Made by a program: the position numbers and the translations under genes | Source of the DNA: Burkholderiales bacterium | GTDB taxonomy: Bacteria; Pseudomonadota; Gammaproteobacteria; Burkholderiales; Burkholderiaceae_C | Length of the DNA: 64,000 bases | Reading direction: 5' to 3' | Assembly: GCA_016213205.1 (NCBI GenBank) | Contig: JACRAZ010000109.1 | Location: 31,423-95,422, forward strand | Shown: positions 8,123 to 18,911 of the stretch, in pieces | How the letters are laid out: each line of letters begins with the position of its first letter | Position numbering within the stretch: position 1 is the stretch's first letter | Notes under the pieces: model-generated | What the model was told of the DNA's origin: nothing | The model's database searches: none | The model's input: only the letters and a program-made list of their open reading frames with translations

Positions 8123-8605
8123 TCAGGCGCGTCGCGCCGCTTCGATCGCGGCGATGTCGATCTTCGTCATCTGCATCATCGCTTCGAAGGCACGCTTGGC
8201 CGCTGCAGGATCGGGGTCGGCGATCGCCGCCATCAACGCGCGCGGCGTGATCTGCCACGACAAGCCCCACTTGTCCTTGCACCAGCCGCAGGCGCTGGCC
8301 TGGCCGCCATGGCCGATGATCGCGTCCCACAGGCGATCCGTCTCCGCCTGGTCATCCGTGGCCACCTGGAACGAAAACGCCTCGGTGTGCCTGAAGGCCG
8401 GGCCCCCGTTCAGCCCCAGGCAGGGGATGCCCATCACGGTGAACTCCACCGTCAGCACATCACCCTCCTTGCCGGCCGGATAGTCACCGGGCGCCCGATG
8501 GATGGCGCCAACCGCGCTGTCCGGAAATGTCCGGGCATAGAATTGCGCGGCCTCAAGCGCCGTGCCATCGAACCAGAGACAAATCGTGTTCTTGCTGGCC
8601 ATCAT
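8123..8605 (-). CDS. VOC-family / PhnB-like protein
   Basis: 160 residues, MMASKNTICLWFDGTALEAA at the start. The segment CLWFDGTALEAAQFYARTFPDS, the middle EFTVMGIPCLGLNGGPAF, and the closing CGWCKDKWGLSWQI are typical of the PhnB-like (3-demethylubiquinone-9 3-methyltransferase-like) vicinal-oxygen-chelate family. These are small cytoplasmic betaalphabetabetabeta-fold proteins, mostly of unassigned substrate. Purine-rich GGAGGGG lies about 6-9 bases before the start. It is in the same direction as gyrB, 50 bp downstream of it, and probably an independent function. Confidence 0.85.
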   Translation of the reverse strand: MMASKNTICLWFDGTALEAAQFYARTFPDSAVGAIHRAPGDYPAGKEGDVLTVEFTVMGIPCLGLNGGPAFRHTEAFSFQVATDDQAETDRLWDAIIGHGGQASACGWCKDKWGLSWQITPRALMAAIADPDPAAAKRAFEAMMQMTKIDIAAIEAARRA

Positions 8606-8655
8606 CGTTGTCCCCTCCAGGGCTGGGGTGTGCGCCGCGCCGGGCCACGGCAGTG

Positions 8656-11220
<2,565 letters not shown>

Positions 11221-11265
11221 CGCTGGGTCTCTTCACGCTTGGCCGGCCATCGGTCGGCGGGCCCT

Positions 11266-11297
11266 CAAAAAACACTGAAGCGGGCACCGGGCCCGCT
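11266..11297 (-). terminator. Hairpin with T-run after dnaN
   Basis: On the minus strand a perfect 7-bp stem (AGCGGGC / GCCCGCT at 11279-11297, 5-base loop) is followed within six bases by TTTTTT (11272-11267). It sits between dnaN and gyrB, so it may terminate or attenuate dnaN transcription before gyrB. A second GC-only palindrome (CCGGCCCG / CGGGCCGG, 11311-11331) lies next to it. Confidence 0.55.
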
Positions 11298-11341
11298 GTG
11301 CGTTCGCTCACCGGCCCGGGGCACGGGCCGGCCCGCCGGCA

Positions 11342-12448
11342 TCAGATGCGCATGGGCATCACCACGTACTTGAAGCCGGTCTGTTCCGGCACCGTGATCA
11401 ACGCGCTCGAGTTGCTGTCCTGCAGTTCGATCTTGACCATCTCGTGGTTGATGTTCGCCAGCACGTCCATCAGGTAGGTGACGTTGAAACCGATCTCGAT
11501 GGCGTCGCCGGCATAGTCGATCTCGATCTCTTCCTTGGCCTCTTCCTGCTCGGCATTGCTGGAGGCGATGCGCAGCAGGCCGGGCTCGATGTTGACCCGC
11601 ACGCCCTTGAACTTCTCGGAGGTGAGGATGGCCGCGCGCTGCAGGCTGGCCAACAGGGGCACCCGGCCCAGCACCACGGCGTTCTTGTGGTTCTTCGGGA
11701 TCACGCGGTTGTAGTCGGGGAACTTGCCCTCGACCAGCTTGGTGACGAACTCCATGCCCGAGAACATGAACTTGGCCTGGTTGCCGGCAAACCGCATCTC
11801 GATGGGCGTGTCTTCGTCCTTCAGCAGGCGCTGCAGCTCGAGCACCGTCTTGCGCGGCAGGATCACCTCCTGCTTGGGGATCTCGTTCTCGAGCTGGGCC
11901 TGGGCCAGGCCGAGGCGGTGGCCGTCGGTGGCCACCAGCGTGAGGGTCTTGCCTTCGGCGACGAAGAGGATGCCGTTCAGGTAATAACGGATGTCGTGCA
12001 CGGCCATCGCGAAGTGCACCTGGTTGATCAGCGTCTTCAGCGTCTTCTGCGGCACCGCGAAGGCGGGGCCGAAGTCCACGGCCTCGTTGACGAGCGGAAA
12101 GTCGTCCGCCGGCAGTGTCTGCAGCGTGAAGCGGCTCTTGCCACCGGTGAGGGTGAGCTTGCTCTGTGCCGCCGACAGCGTGACCACCTGGTCCGATGGC
12201 AGGGTGCGCAGGATGTCGATCAGCTTGCGCGCCCCCACGGTCGTGGCGTAGTTGCCACCGTCGCCGCCGAGCTCGGCCTGGGTGCGCACCTGGATCTCGA
12301 GGTCGCTGGTGGTGAGCTCGAGTGCGCCGCCTGTCTTGCGCAGCAGCACGTTGGCCAGGATCGGCAGCGTGTGCCGGCGCTCCACGATGCCCGCCACGGA
12401 TTGCAGCGCGTCGAGCAGTTTTTGTTGTGGAGCTTTCAGAACAATCAT
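11342..12448 (-). CDS. dnaN: DNA polymerase III beta subunit (sliding clamp)
   Basis: 368 residues, full length for the family. Starts MIVLKAPQQKLLDALQSVAG. The three clamp domains can be followed (LPILANVLLRKTGGALELTT; YYLNGILFVAEGKTLTLVATDGHRL; and the C-terminal YLMDVLANINHEMVKIEL), ending in the conserved TGFKYVVMPMRI. It forms the ring that tethers polymerase III to DNA. It lies 221 bp after dnaA with DnaA-box-like sequences between. Confidence 0.98.
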   Translation of the reverse strand: MIVLKAPQQKLLDALQSVAGIVERRHTLPILANVLLRKTGGALELTTSDLEIQVRTQAELGGDGGNYATTVGARKLIDILRTLPSDQVVTLSAAQSKLTLTGGKSRFTLQTLPADDFPLVNEAVDFGPAFAVPQKTLKTLINQVHFAMAVHDIRYYLNGILFVAEGKTLTLVATDGHRLGLAQAQLENEIPKQEVILPRKTVLELQRLLKDEDTPIEMRFAGNQAKFMFSGMEFVTKLVEGKFPDYNRVIPKNHKNAVVLGRVPLLASLQRAAILTSEKFKGVRVNIEPGLLRIASSNAEQEEAKEEIEIDYAGDAIEIGFNVTYLMDVLANINHEMVKIELQDSNSSALITVPEQTGFKYVVMPMRI

Positions 12449-12669
12449 GTCTTCCTCTTTGAACTTGGTGGTTCTAGTAGGGGCGCCGTGCGGCTGTGGA
12501 GAACGCTATTTTCGCCTGCAATTTCAAGGGTTTAGCCGAGAACGAACCCTGTGGGCCGCCGAACCGGAGCTCGGCTGGAAACCGATAACAACTTCCCTCG
12601 CGGCCGGTGGCCTGTGGATGACAGGGTGCTTGTTCGAAACTTGTCCACACCCTTGTGCCTTGACAGCGC
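12449..12669. other. dnaA-dnaN intergenic, likely part of oriC
   Basis: 221 bp without a gene. Three DnaA-box-like 9-mers each differ at one base from TTATCCACA or its complement: TGTGGAGAA (12495-12503), TGTGGATGA (12613-12621) and TTGTCCACA (12641-12649). A relatively AT-rich patch at about 12504-12534 (CTATTTTCG, AATTTCAAGGGTTTA) could be an unwinding element. The dnaN promoter must also be here. Confidence 0.65.
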
Positions 12670-14091
12670 TCAACCCTTGAGGGTCTGTTCGAGCACGTGC
12701 AATTGCTGGTTGAGCTCGCTGTCCTTGGTGCGGTCGCCACCGATCTTGCGGACCGCGTGCAGCACGGTGGTGTGGTCGCGGCCGCCGAACAGCTCGCCGA
12801 TCTCCGGCAGGCTTTTCTGGGTGAGTTCCTTGGCCAGGTACATGGCGATCTGCCGTGGCTTGGCAATGGAGGCCGGGCGCTTCTTGCTGTACATGTCGGC
12901 GACCTTGATCTTGTAGAAGTCAGCCACCGTCTTCTGGATGTTCTCGACCGAGATCTGCCGGTTCTGGATCGACAACAGGTCCTTCAGGGCCTCGCGGGCC
13001 AGCCCGATGTTGATGTCCTTGTGGCTGAACCGGCTATAGGCCAGCACCTTGCGCAGCGCGCCTTCGAGCTCACGCACATTGGCGCGCACGTTCTTGGCGA
13101 TGAAGAAGGCCACGTCCTCGGGCATCTCAGTGCCTTCGGCCAGGGCCTTGCGGATCAGGATCGCGACACGCATTTCCAGCTCGGGTGGTTCGATGGCCAC
13201 CGTCAGCCCGGCATCGAAGCGGCTGGTCAGGCGTTCGTCGATGTCGACCAGCCCTTTCGGGTAGGTGTCGCTGGTCATGATGATGTGCGCGCGCTTGGCC
13301 AGCAGGGCCTCGAAGGCGTTGAAGAACTCCTCCTGCGTGCGGTCCTTGCCGGCGAAGAACTGCACGTCGTCGATCAGCAGCAGGTCCAGCGAGTGGTACT
13401 TGGCCTTCAATTCATCGAAGGTCTTGCGCTGGTAGTTCTTGACGACGTCGCTGATGAACTGCTCGGCATGCAGGTACAGCACCCGGGCGTCCGGCCGGTC
13501 TTTCAGCAGGGCATTGCCCACCGCATGGATCAGGTGGGTCTTGCCCAGGCCCACACCGCCGTAGATGAACAGCGGGTTGTACATGACGCCTGGCGCACCG
13601 GCCACGTGCAGCGCCGCAGTTCGCGCCATCTGGTTGGCTCGGCCCGCGACCAGCGTGTCGAAGGTCAGTGCCGTGTTGAGGCGGTGCGTGGTGGCGGCTG
13701 GCGGCGGCGTGACGCCGGGGCTCGCCTGGGCCGGACGCACACTGGCGGTCGAGGCCATGGCCTGCCCGTTCAACAGGGCGGCAGCCCGCATCGGCTGCGA
13801 GGCAATCCCCGGCGGACGGGCGGGCGGCAGTTCACGCGGTGCAAGCATCAGTTCCAGCCGCACCGGCTTGCCTGCCAGTTCGCTCAGCACGCCCTCGATG
13901 CGGCTCGCGTATTGCGAGCGGATCCAGTCGAGCTTGAAGCGGTTGGGCACGCGCACCGATGCCACCGCACCATCACTGCCGTGATCGGAGATCTCCGCGG
14001 CGGGCAATGGACGGATCCAGGTATTGAATTGCTGTTCGGGCAGTTCGGTCGCGAGGCGCTCGCAACCACGCTGCCAGAGGTCAAGGCTCAT
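12670..14091 (-). CDS. dnaA: Chromosomal replication initiator protein DnaA
   Basis: 473 residues from the ATG at 14091 (MSLDLWQRGCERLATELPEQ), which matches the family N-terminus; the longer open frame upstream is not coding. Domain I is about 1-85, a Pro/Ala-rich linker 86-138, and the AAA+ core 140-350 with Walker A GGVGLGKT (178-185) and Walker B LLLIDDVQFF (Asp241-242). DNA-binding domain IV carries the signature GGRDHTTVLHAVRKI. It binds the boxes on both sides of its own gene and opens the origin. Confidence 0.98.
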   Translation of the reverse strand: MSLDLWQRGCERLATELPEQQFNTWIRPLPAAEISDHGSDGAVASVRVPNRFKLDWIRSQYASRIEGVLSELAGKPVRLELMLAPRELPPARPPGIASQPMRAAALLNGQAMASTASVRPAQASPGVTPPPAATTHRLNTALTFDTLVAGRANQMARTAALHVAGAPGVMYNPLFIYGGVGLGKTHLIHAVGNALLKDRPDARVLYLHAEQFISDVVKNYQRKTFDELKAKYHSLDLLLIDDVQFFAGKDRTQEEFFNAFEALLAKRAHIIMTSDTYPKGLVDIDERLTSRFDAGLTVAIEPPELEMRVAILIRKALAEGTEMPEDVAFFIAKNVRANVRELEGALRKVLAYSRFSHKDINIGLAREALKDLLSIQNRQISVENIQKTVADFYKIKVADMYSKKRPASIAKPRQIAMYLAKELTQKSLPEIGELFGGRDHTTVLHAVRKIGGDRTKDSELNQQLHVLEQTLKG

Positions 14092-14161
14092 TGTGGACAA
14101 GTTCTTCTCAGAGCGGCGGCATTGTAGGCCTCCTCGGCCGCCAGGATCGCTGTTATCCACA
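14092..14161. promoter_or_regulatory. DnaA boxes upstream of dnaA
   Basis: A perfect box TTATCCACA at 14153-14161 and a one-mismatch box TGTGGACAA at 14092-14100, directly against the dnaA start. They suit autoregulation of dnaA and/or origin function. The remainder of the 317-bp gap to rpmH (14162-14408) holds the rpmH promoter and leader; I see no gene in it. Confidence 0.7.
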
Positions 14162-14215
14162 GTTTGTCGCGCCGGGTCAAGACCGGCGCCAAGCCGCAGG
14201 TTGTGGTGCAAGTGT

Positions 14216-14244
14216 TTGACCCGAAAGGGTGTTTTTGCTCTAAT
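14216..14244 (+). promoter_or_regulatory. Sigma70-type promoter for rpmH
   Basis: TTGACC (14216-14221) and TCTAAT (14239-14244) separated by 17 bp, in an otherwise GC-rich gap. Transcription would start near 14251 and give a leader of roughly 155 bases before rpmH. Confidence 0.6.
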
Positions 14245-14408
14245 AGTCGGTTTCCCCAACGCCTTGAGAGAGGCACAGGCCTTCGCGGCAGCGGGCACTC
14301 GGCGCATGTGAGTGCGGCAATGCTGCGAGTCGGCCACCGGGGAGCCCTTGCCGTGACCTGGGGTCTTGACGGACCCACTGGCCGGAGCCCCGCCCCCGAG
14401 GAAGCATC

Positions 14409-14546
14409 ATGAAGCGCACCTATCAGCCGTCCAAGATCCGTCGTGCCCGTACCCACGGGTTTCTCGTCCGCATGAAGACCCGCGGTGGCCGTGCCGTCAT
14501 TGCCGCTCGTCGCGCCAAGGGCCGCAAGCGCCTGGCGCAGGTCTGA
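14409..14546 (+). CDS. rpmH: 50S ribosomal protein L34
   Basis: 45-residue basic protein beginning MKRTYQPSKIRRARTHGF and ending AKGRKRLAQV, matching L34 along its whole length. It is a component of the large ribosomal subunit. The purine-rich GAGGAAG lies about 5 bases before the ATG. First gene of the rightward origin operon, followed by rnpA after 69 bp. Confidence 0.97.
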   Translation: MKRTYQPSKIRRARTHGFLVRMKTRGGRAVIAARRAKGRKRLAQV

Positions 14547-14615
14547 GAACCGGCCTCGCTGCCGTGCAACACGGCAGCGACCACGACCTGACAGCGGGTC
14601 CAGAAGCGCGCACAC

Positions 14616-15083
14616 ATGGTCGGACGCCTGTTGCGAACGGCCGACTTCGAACGGGTGCTCGCGAAAGCGCCGTGCTCACGGAGTGCTCACTTCGCCGCAC
14701 ATCACGTGGCGGCGGCCCCCCTGTTGCCTGCGAAGGCAACTGTCCAGACGACATCAACAGACTTATCCACAGATGGTGCACCAATTGGCGCACTGCCTGT
14801 GGATGACTTGGGCGGCGGGCACTGGTTGGGCACCGTGGTGCCCAAGCGCCACGCGCGTCGTTCGGTCACGCGCAATCTGCTCAAGCGCCAGATGCGTACC
14901 GTGATGGACGAGCAGGCGGCGTTGCTGCCGCCGGGCCTGTGGGTGCTGCGGCTGAAGGCGCCGTTCGATCCACGCCAGTTCGGCAGTGCGGCGTCCACAA
15001 GCCTGAAGCACGCAGCGCACGAAGAACTGCAGACCATGCTGCAGCGTGCGGCGCGCGCTGCACCGCGGCCGACGGCGGGCTGA
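14616..15083 (+). CDS. rnpA: Ribonuclease P protein component
   Basis: 155 residues, longer than the usual ~120. The family core is clear: RTADFERVLA near the start and GTVVPKRHARRSVTRNLLKRQM near 72-93, containing the RNR-type basic motif. It assists the RNase P RNA in 5' maturation of tRNAs. The extra length is a segment of about 25 residues around 42-65 (TTSTDLSTDGAPIGALPVDD), encoded by DNA that contains DnaA boxes. Overlap and spacing with rpmH and yidD are normal for the operon. Confidence 0.93.
   Translation: MVGRLLRTADFERVLAKAPCSRSAHFAAHHVAAAPLLPAKATVQTTSTDLSTDGAPIGALPVDDLGGGHWLGTVVPKRHARRSVTRNLLKRQMRTVMDEQAALLPPGLWVLRLKAPFDPRQFGSAASTSLKHAAHEELQTMLQRAARAAPRPTAG
14763..14806. promoter_or_regulatory. 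DnaA boxes inside rnpA
   Basis: A perfect TTATCCACA (14763-14771) and an oppositely oriented one-mismatch box TGTGGATGA (14798-14806), 26 bp apart, both inside the rnpA reading frame in a segment with no obvious RNase P function. Confidence 0.6.
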
Positions 15084-15088
15084 GCATC

Positions 15089-15370
15089 ATGTTGTCCCGC
15101 CTCGCCCTGCTGCCCCGCAACCTGCTGCTGCTGCTGGTGCGCGGCTACCGTTTCTGGCTCAAGCCCTGGCTGGGCAATGCCTGCCGCTTCGAGCCCACCT
15201 GTTCGGCCTATGCGCTGACGGCACTTCAACGCCACGGCGCCGCCGCCGGCAGCTACCTGGTGACAGCGCGCATCCTGCGCTGCCATCCCTGGTGCGACGG
15301 CGGGCTCGATCCGGTGCCCGACACACCGCCTCCCCTGTTCACCCGCCTTCTTCCGAAGAACCGCCCATGA
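15089..15370 (+). CDS. yidD: Membrane protein insertion efficiency factor YidD
   Basis: 93 residues. Typical YidD pattern: LLVRGYRFWLKPWLGNACRF, then EPTCSAYALTALQRHGAAAG and RILRCHPWCDGGLDPVP with the conserved cysteines. An amphipathic inner-membrane-associated protein that aids YidC-dependent insertion. Starts 5 bp after rnpA; its stop overlaps the yidC start (ATGA). Confidence 0.95.
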   Translation: MLSRLALLPRNLLLLLVRGYRFWLKPWLGNACRFEPTCSAYALTALQRHGAAAGSYLVTARILRCHPWCDGGLDPVPDTPPPLFTRLLPKNRP

Positions 15371-17040
15371 CCGATATGCGCCGCACCATCCTGTGGGTGG
15401 TGTTCACTGCCTCGCTCGTCCTGTTGTGGGACGCCTGGAACAAGCACAACGGCCAGCCGTCGATGTTCAGCCCGGCACCGGCGCGGCAGGTTGCCGCCGG
15501 CGCCGCGCCACCAGCCTCCGGGGTGCCCGCCGCAGCCGGCGTCGCGGCGGCACCGGCGGCCGCTGCCAGCGCGGTGCCTGCGGGCGAGTTGGTCACGCTC
15601 ACGACCGATGTGTACAAGGCCACGCTCGACAGCGTGGGTGGCCAGCTCGTGGGGCTGGAGTTGGTGAAGCACAGCGACACCGAGGACCGCCAGCGCCGGA
15701 TGGTGCTGTTCGACCGTGGTGCCCAACGCACCTACCTTGCACAAAGCGGCCTGATCACCCTGCAGCCCGGCGTGGCCCTGCCCAACCATCTCACGCCGAT
15801 GTCGGTGCTGCCTGGCGAGCGCAGTCTGAAGGAGGGTGCGAACACGGTCTCGGTGAGCTTCGAGTCGACCGACGTCGGCGGTGTGCGGCTGACCAAGACC
15901 TACACCTTCACACGGGGCCAGTACACCATCGGCGTCAAGCACGAGGTGCGCAATGGCTCCGCCGCTGCCGTGAAGCCTGAGCTGTACCTGCAGCTCGTGC
16001 GCGATGGCCATGTGCCGGCCGGCAACATGTTCATGGCACCCACGGCCTTCACCGGGCCGGCGCTCTACACCGAGGCCAGCAAGTACCGCAAGTTCGAGTT
16101 CAAGGACATCGAGAAGGAAAAGCTCGAAGCCAGCAAGAAGGGTGAGGCGTTTCACAGCGTCGAGAAGGCCGACAACGGCTGGATCGCAATGGTGCAGCAC
16201 TACTTCAATTCGGCCTGGATCGTGCCGAAGCAAGGCCCACGCGAGTTCCGTACCGACAAGGTGGCCGAGAACCTGTACTCAGTGGCGATGGTGCTGCCGC
16301 TCGGGGAAGTGGCGGCCGACGGCAAGGTCGAGCACGAAGCCACGTTGTTTGCCGGCCCGCAGGAAGAGAAGAAGCTCGAGGCGCTGGCGCCGGGGCTGGA
16401 CCGCGTCAAGGACTACGGCATCTTCTACATCATTGCGGCACCCTTGTTCTGGCTGCTCAATGCGCTGCACGGCATGCTCGGCAACTGGGGGTGGGCGATC
16501 GTGGCGCTGGTGGTGCTGCTGAAGATTGCGTTCTACTGGCTCAATGCCAGCGCGTACCGCTCGATGGCCAAGATGAAGGCCATCAACCCCCGCGTGATGG
16601 AGCTGCGCGAGCGCTACAAGGACAAGCCGCAGCAGATGCAGCAGGAAATGATGCGCATCTACCGCGAGGAGAAGGTCAACCCGATCGGGGGCTGCCTGCC
16701 GATCTTCGTGCAGATGCCGTTCTTCATCGCGCTGTACTGGGTGCTGCTGTCCACCGTGGAGATGCGCGATGCGCCGTGGATCGGCTGGATCACCGATCTG
16801 TCGACCAAGGACCCGCTGTACATCCTGCCCTTGCTGATGACGGTGTCGACGATGTTCCAGACCTGGCTGAACCCGACCCCGGCCGATCCGGTGCAGGCCA
16901 AGATGATGTGGATCATGCCGCTGATGTTCAGCGTGATGTTCTTCTTCTTCCCCGCCGGCCTGGTGCTGTACTGGTTGACGAACAACATCCTGGGCATCGC
17001 CCAGCAGTGGTTCATCAACAAGCAGATGGGCGCCAACTAG
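15367..17040 (+). CDS. yidC: Membrane protein insertase YidC
   Basis: 557 residues, the Gram-negative length. The N-terminal membrane anchor is RTILWVVFTASLVLLWDAW. A large periplasmic domain spans about 60-355. Five conserved C-terminal membrane helices follow, with YRSMAKMKAINPRVMELRER in the cytoplasmic loop and FFFPAGLVLYWLTNNILGIA near the end. Inserts and folds inner-membrane proteins with or without Sec. Translationally coupled to yidD. Confidence 0.98.
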   Translation: MTDMRRTILWVVFTASLVLLWDAWNKHNGQPSMFSPAPARQVAAGAAPPASGVPAAAGVAAAPAAAASAVPAGELVTLTTDVYKATLDSVGGQLVGLELVKHSDTEDRQRRMVLFDRGAQRTYLAQSGLITLQPGVALPNHLTPMSVLPGERSLKEGANTVSVSFESTDVGGVRLTKTYTFTRGQYTIGVKHEVRNGSAAAVKPELYLQLVRDGHVPAGNMFMAPTAFTGPALYTEASKYRKFEFKDIEKEKLEASKKGEAFHSVEKADNGWIAMVQHYFNSAWIVPKQGPREFRTDKVAENLYSVAMVLPLGEVAADGKVEHEATLFAGPQEEKKLEALAPGLDRVKDYGIFYIIAAPLFWLLNALHGMLGNWGWAIVALVVLLKIAFYWLNASAYRSMAKMKAINPRVMELRERYKDKPQQMQQEMMRIYREEKVNPIGGCLPIFVQMPFFIALYWVLLSTVEMRDAPWIGWITDLSTKDPLYILPLLMTVSTMFQTWLNPTPADPVQAKMMWIMPLMFSVMFFFFPAGLVLYWLTNNILGIAQQWFINKQMGAN

Positions 17041-17087
17041 CCGGCGCGCACACGGCGCGCGGCTCGGCGTGACATCGGCCACGGTGA

Positions 17088-17110
17088 GCCCGGGCCGGTG
17101 CGGCCCGGGC
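17088..17110 (+). terminator. Strong GC hairpin after yidC
   Basis: A perfect 10-bp palindromic stem (GCCCGGGCCG / CGGCCCGGGC) with a GTG loop, 47 bp after yidC. It lacks a T-run, so Rho-independent termination is uncertain. The rest of the 282-bp gap to mnmE shows no gene. Confidence 0.4.
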
Positions 17111-17322
17111 CCTCATGGCGCCAGCCGGCGCGACGAACAATCCAGCAACGGGCACGCGGCCGACGGCCACTCGTCGGCGCAGCGCCCGTACCGGTCAATG
17201 CGGGGCCGGGCCGGTGCACACCACTGGCCTCGGGGCGTTGAACAGGCAGGCCAGACCGGCCGGCCTGGCGCCCCACCCCGCGCCATCTCGTCCAGGGCAG
17301 GGCCGCGGGGCAGAATGCCCGG

Positions 17323-18726
17323 GTGCTACCCCGCCACCAGGACCCCATCGTCGCCATCGCCACCGCGCCCGGGCGGGGTGCCGTGGGCATCGTGCGGGTG
17401 TCCGGCCGGGGGCTCGCACCGCTGATCCAGGCGCTCTGTGGTCGCGCGCTGCAGCCACGGCGGGCCCACTTCGGGGCTTTCCTGGCCGCCGACGGCCAGC
17501 CCATCGACCAGGGCCTGGCCATTCATTTCCCGGCCCCGCACTCGTTCACCGGCGAAGACGTGCTCGAACTGCAGGCCCACGGCGGGCCGGTGGTGCTGCA
17601 GTTGCTGGTGGCCCGGTGCCTCGAGGCCGCGGCCACGCTCGACGCTGAGGGGCAGCCCAGCCTGGCCGGCCTGCGCCTGGCCGGGCCGGGCGAGTTCACC
17701 GAGCGCGCGTTCCTCAACGACAAGATCGACCTGGCGCAAGCCGAGGCCGTGGCCGACCTGATCGAGGCCAGCACCGAAGCCGCGGCGCGCTCCGCCGGCC
17801 GCTCGCTGGCGGGCGCGTTCTCGCGCGAGATCGATCTGCTGCGCCAGCGCATCATCAACCTGCGCTTGCTGGTGGAGGCGACGCTGGATTTTCCCGAGGA
17901 GGAGATCGACTTCCTGCAGCGCGCCGACGCCCACGGCCAGCTGGCCGCCATCCTGGGTGCGCTGGATGCCGTGCTGGATCGCGCACACCAGGGTGCGCTG
18001 TTGCGCGAGGGCCTGCAGGTGGTGCTGGCCGGGCAACCCAATGTCGGCAAGAGTTCCCTGCTCAATGCGCTGGCCGGTGCAGAACTGGCCATCGTGACCC
18101 CGATCCCCGGCACCACGCGCGACAAGGTCAGTGAAACCATCCAGATCGAAGGCGTGCCGCTGCACGTGATCGACACCGCCGGGCTGCGTGAACATGCCCA
18201 CGACGAGGTCGAGCGCATCGGCATCGCGCGCAGCTGGGACGCGATCGGCGAGGCCGATGCGGTGATCTTCCTGCACGACCTGACGCGGCGCGGCCAGCCC
18301 GATTACGAGGCCGCCGAGGCCAGGATCGCCGAACGCCTGCAGGCTGGCGCGGCACTGCGCCTGCTGCATGTGCACAACAAGGCCGACGCGGTGGCCACCG
18401 TGACGGTGCCTGCCGGCGAGATCGCGCTGTCCGCGCGCCAGGGCGAGGGCCTGGCGGCGCTGCGCCAGGCGCTGCTGCAGCGCGCCGGCTGGCACGCCTC
18501 GCCCGAAGGTGTCTACATCGCCCGCAAGCGGCATGTGCAGGCCCTGTCGCGCACCCGCGAACACCTGCTCGCCGCCGCTGCGCACGCCCAGGCAGCCGAC
18601 ACGGCGCTGGAGCTGTTTGCCGAGGAGCTGCGCCTGGCGCACGACGCGCTGGCCGAAATCACCGGTGCGTTCACCAGCGACGATCTGCTGGGCGAGATCT
18701 TCGGGCGATTCTGCATAGGGAAGTAA
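17323..18726 (+). CDS. mnmE: tRNA modification GTPase MnmE
   Basis: 467 residues starting with GTG at 17323 (LPRHQDPIVAIATAPGRGAV follows the initiator). The N-terminal folate-binding domain includes GPGEFTERAFLNDKIDLAQA. The inserted G domain has G1 GQPNVGKSSLLNAL, G2/G3 GTTRDKVSE and DTAGLREH, and G4 NKAD. The C-terminus FCIGK carries the catalytic cysteine. With MnmG it makes the xm5U34 wobble modification. A genomic island begins directly downstream, and the last 18 coding bases resemble the attB used by SGI1-type elements (my recollection). Confidence 0.97.
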   Translation: MLPRHQDPIVAIATAPGRGAVGIVRVSGRGLAPLIQALCGRALQPRRAHFGAFLAADGQPIDQGLAIHFPAPHSFTGEDVLELQAHGGPVVLQLLVARCLEAAATLDAEGQPSLAGLRLAGPGEFTERAFLNDKIDLAQAEAVADLIEASTEAAARSAGRSLAGAFSREIDLLRQRIINLRLLVEATLDFPEEEIDFLQRADAHGQLAAILGALDAVLDRAHQGALLREGLQVVLAGQPNVGKSSLLNALAGAELAIVTPIPGTTRDKVSETIQIEGVPLHVIDTAGLREHAHDEVERIGIARSWDAIGEADAVIFLHDLTRRGQPDYEAAEARIAERLQAGAALRLLHVHNKADAVATVTVPAGEIALSARQGEGLAALRQALLQRAGWHASPEGVYIARKRHVQALSRTREHLLAAAAHAQAADTALELFAEELRLAHDALAEITGAFTSDDLLGEIFGRFCIGK

Positions 18727-18810
18727 CAGGGCTTCCTAGAGGGTTCTACGGAATCTTCGGTTGACGTCTAAGTCGTTGTCATAAAACGGTTTGATGGTCC
18801 TACAATGTCC

Positions 18811-18900
18811 ACTTGGACCCAAGCACAGCCGACGGGTTGCGGGTCCAAGTCCGGGTCCATGTTCAGCCTTGGACCCAGGCAGATTGTCAACTTGGACCCA
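18811..18900. repeat. Cluster of TTGGACCC / GGGTCCAA repeats at left island end
   Basis: Three forward copies of TTGGACCC (starting 18813, 18869 and 18892) and two reverse copies, GGGTCCAAG (18841) and GGGTCCA (18853), within 90 bp upstream of the integrase. Their spacing looks like recombinase or excisionase binding sites. The two reverse copies fall inside the left direct repeat. Confidence 0.6.
18837..18859 (+). repeat. Left 23-bp direct repeat of the island (putative att)
   Basis: Begins TTGCGGGTCCAAGT and ends CGGGTCCA. It matches 32080-32102 at 22 of 23 positions (only C/T at position 15 differs) in the same orientation. The pair encloses the integrase and all island genes. Confidence 0.65.
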
Positions 18901-18911
18901 GCGAGGCACCG

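Noticed and set aside
14092..14337. Longer DnaA start at 14337
   Set aside because: The family N-terminus begins at the ATG at 14091; the extension crosses DnaA boxes and the rpmH promoter.
17041..17322. Small gene between yidC and mnmE
   Set aside because: No frame with a ribosome site or recognisable protein; a strong palindrome occupies the start of the gap.
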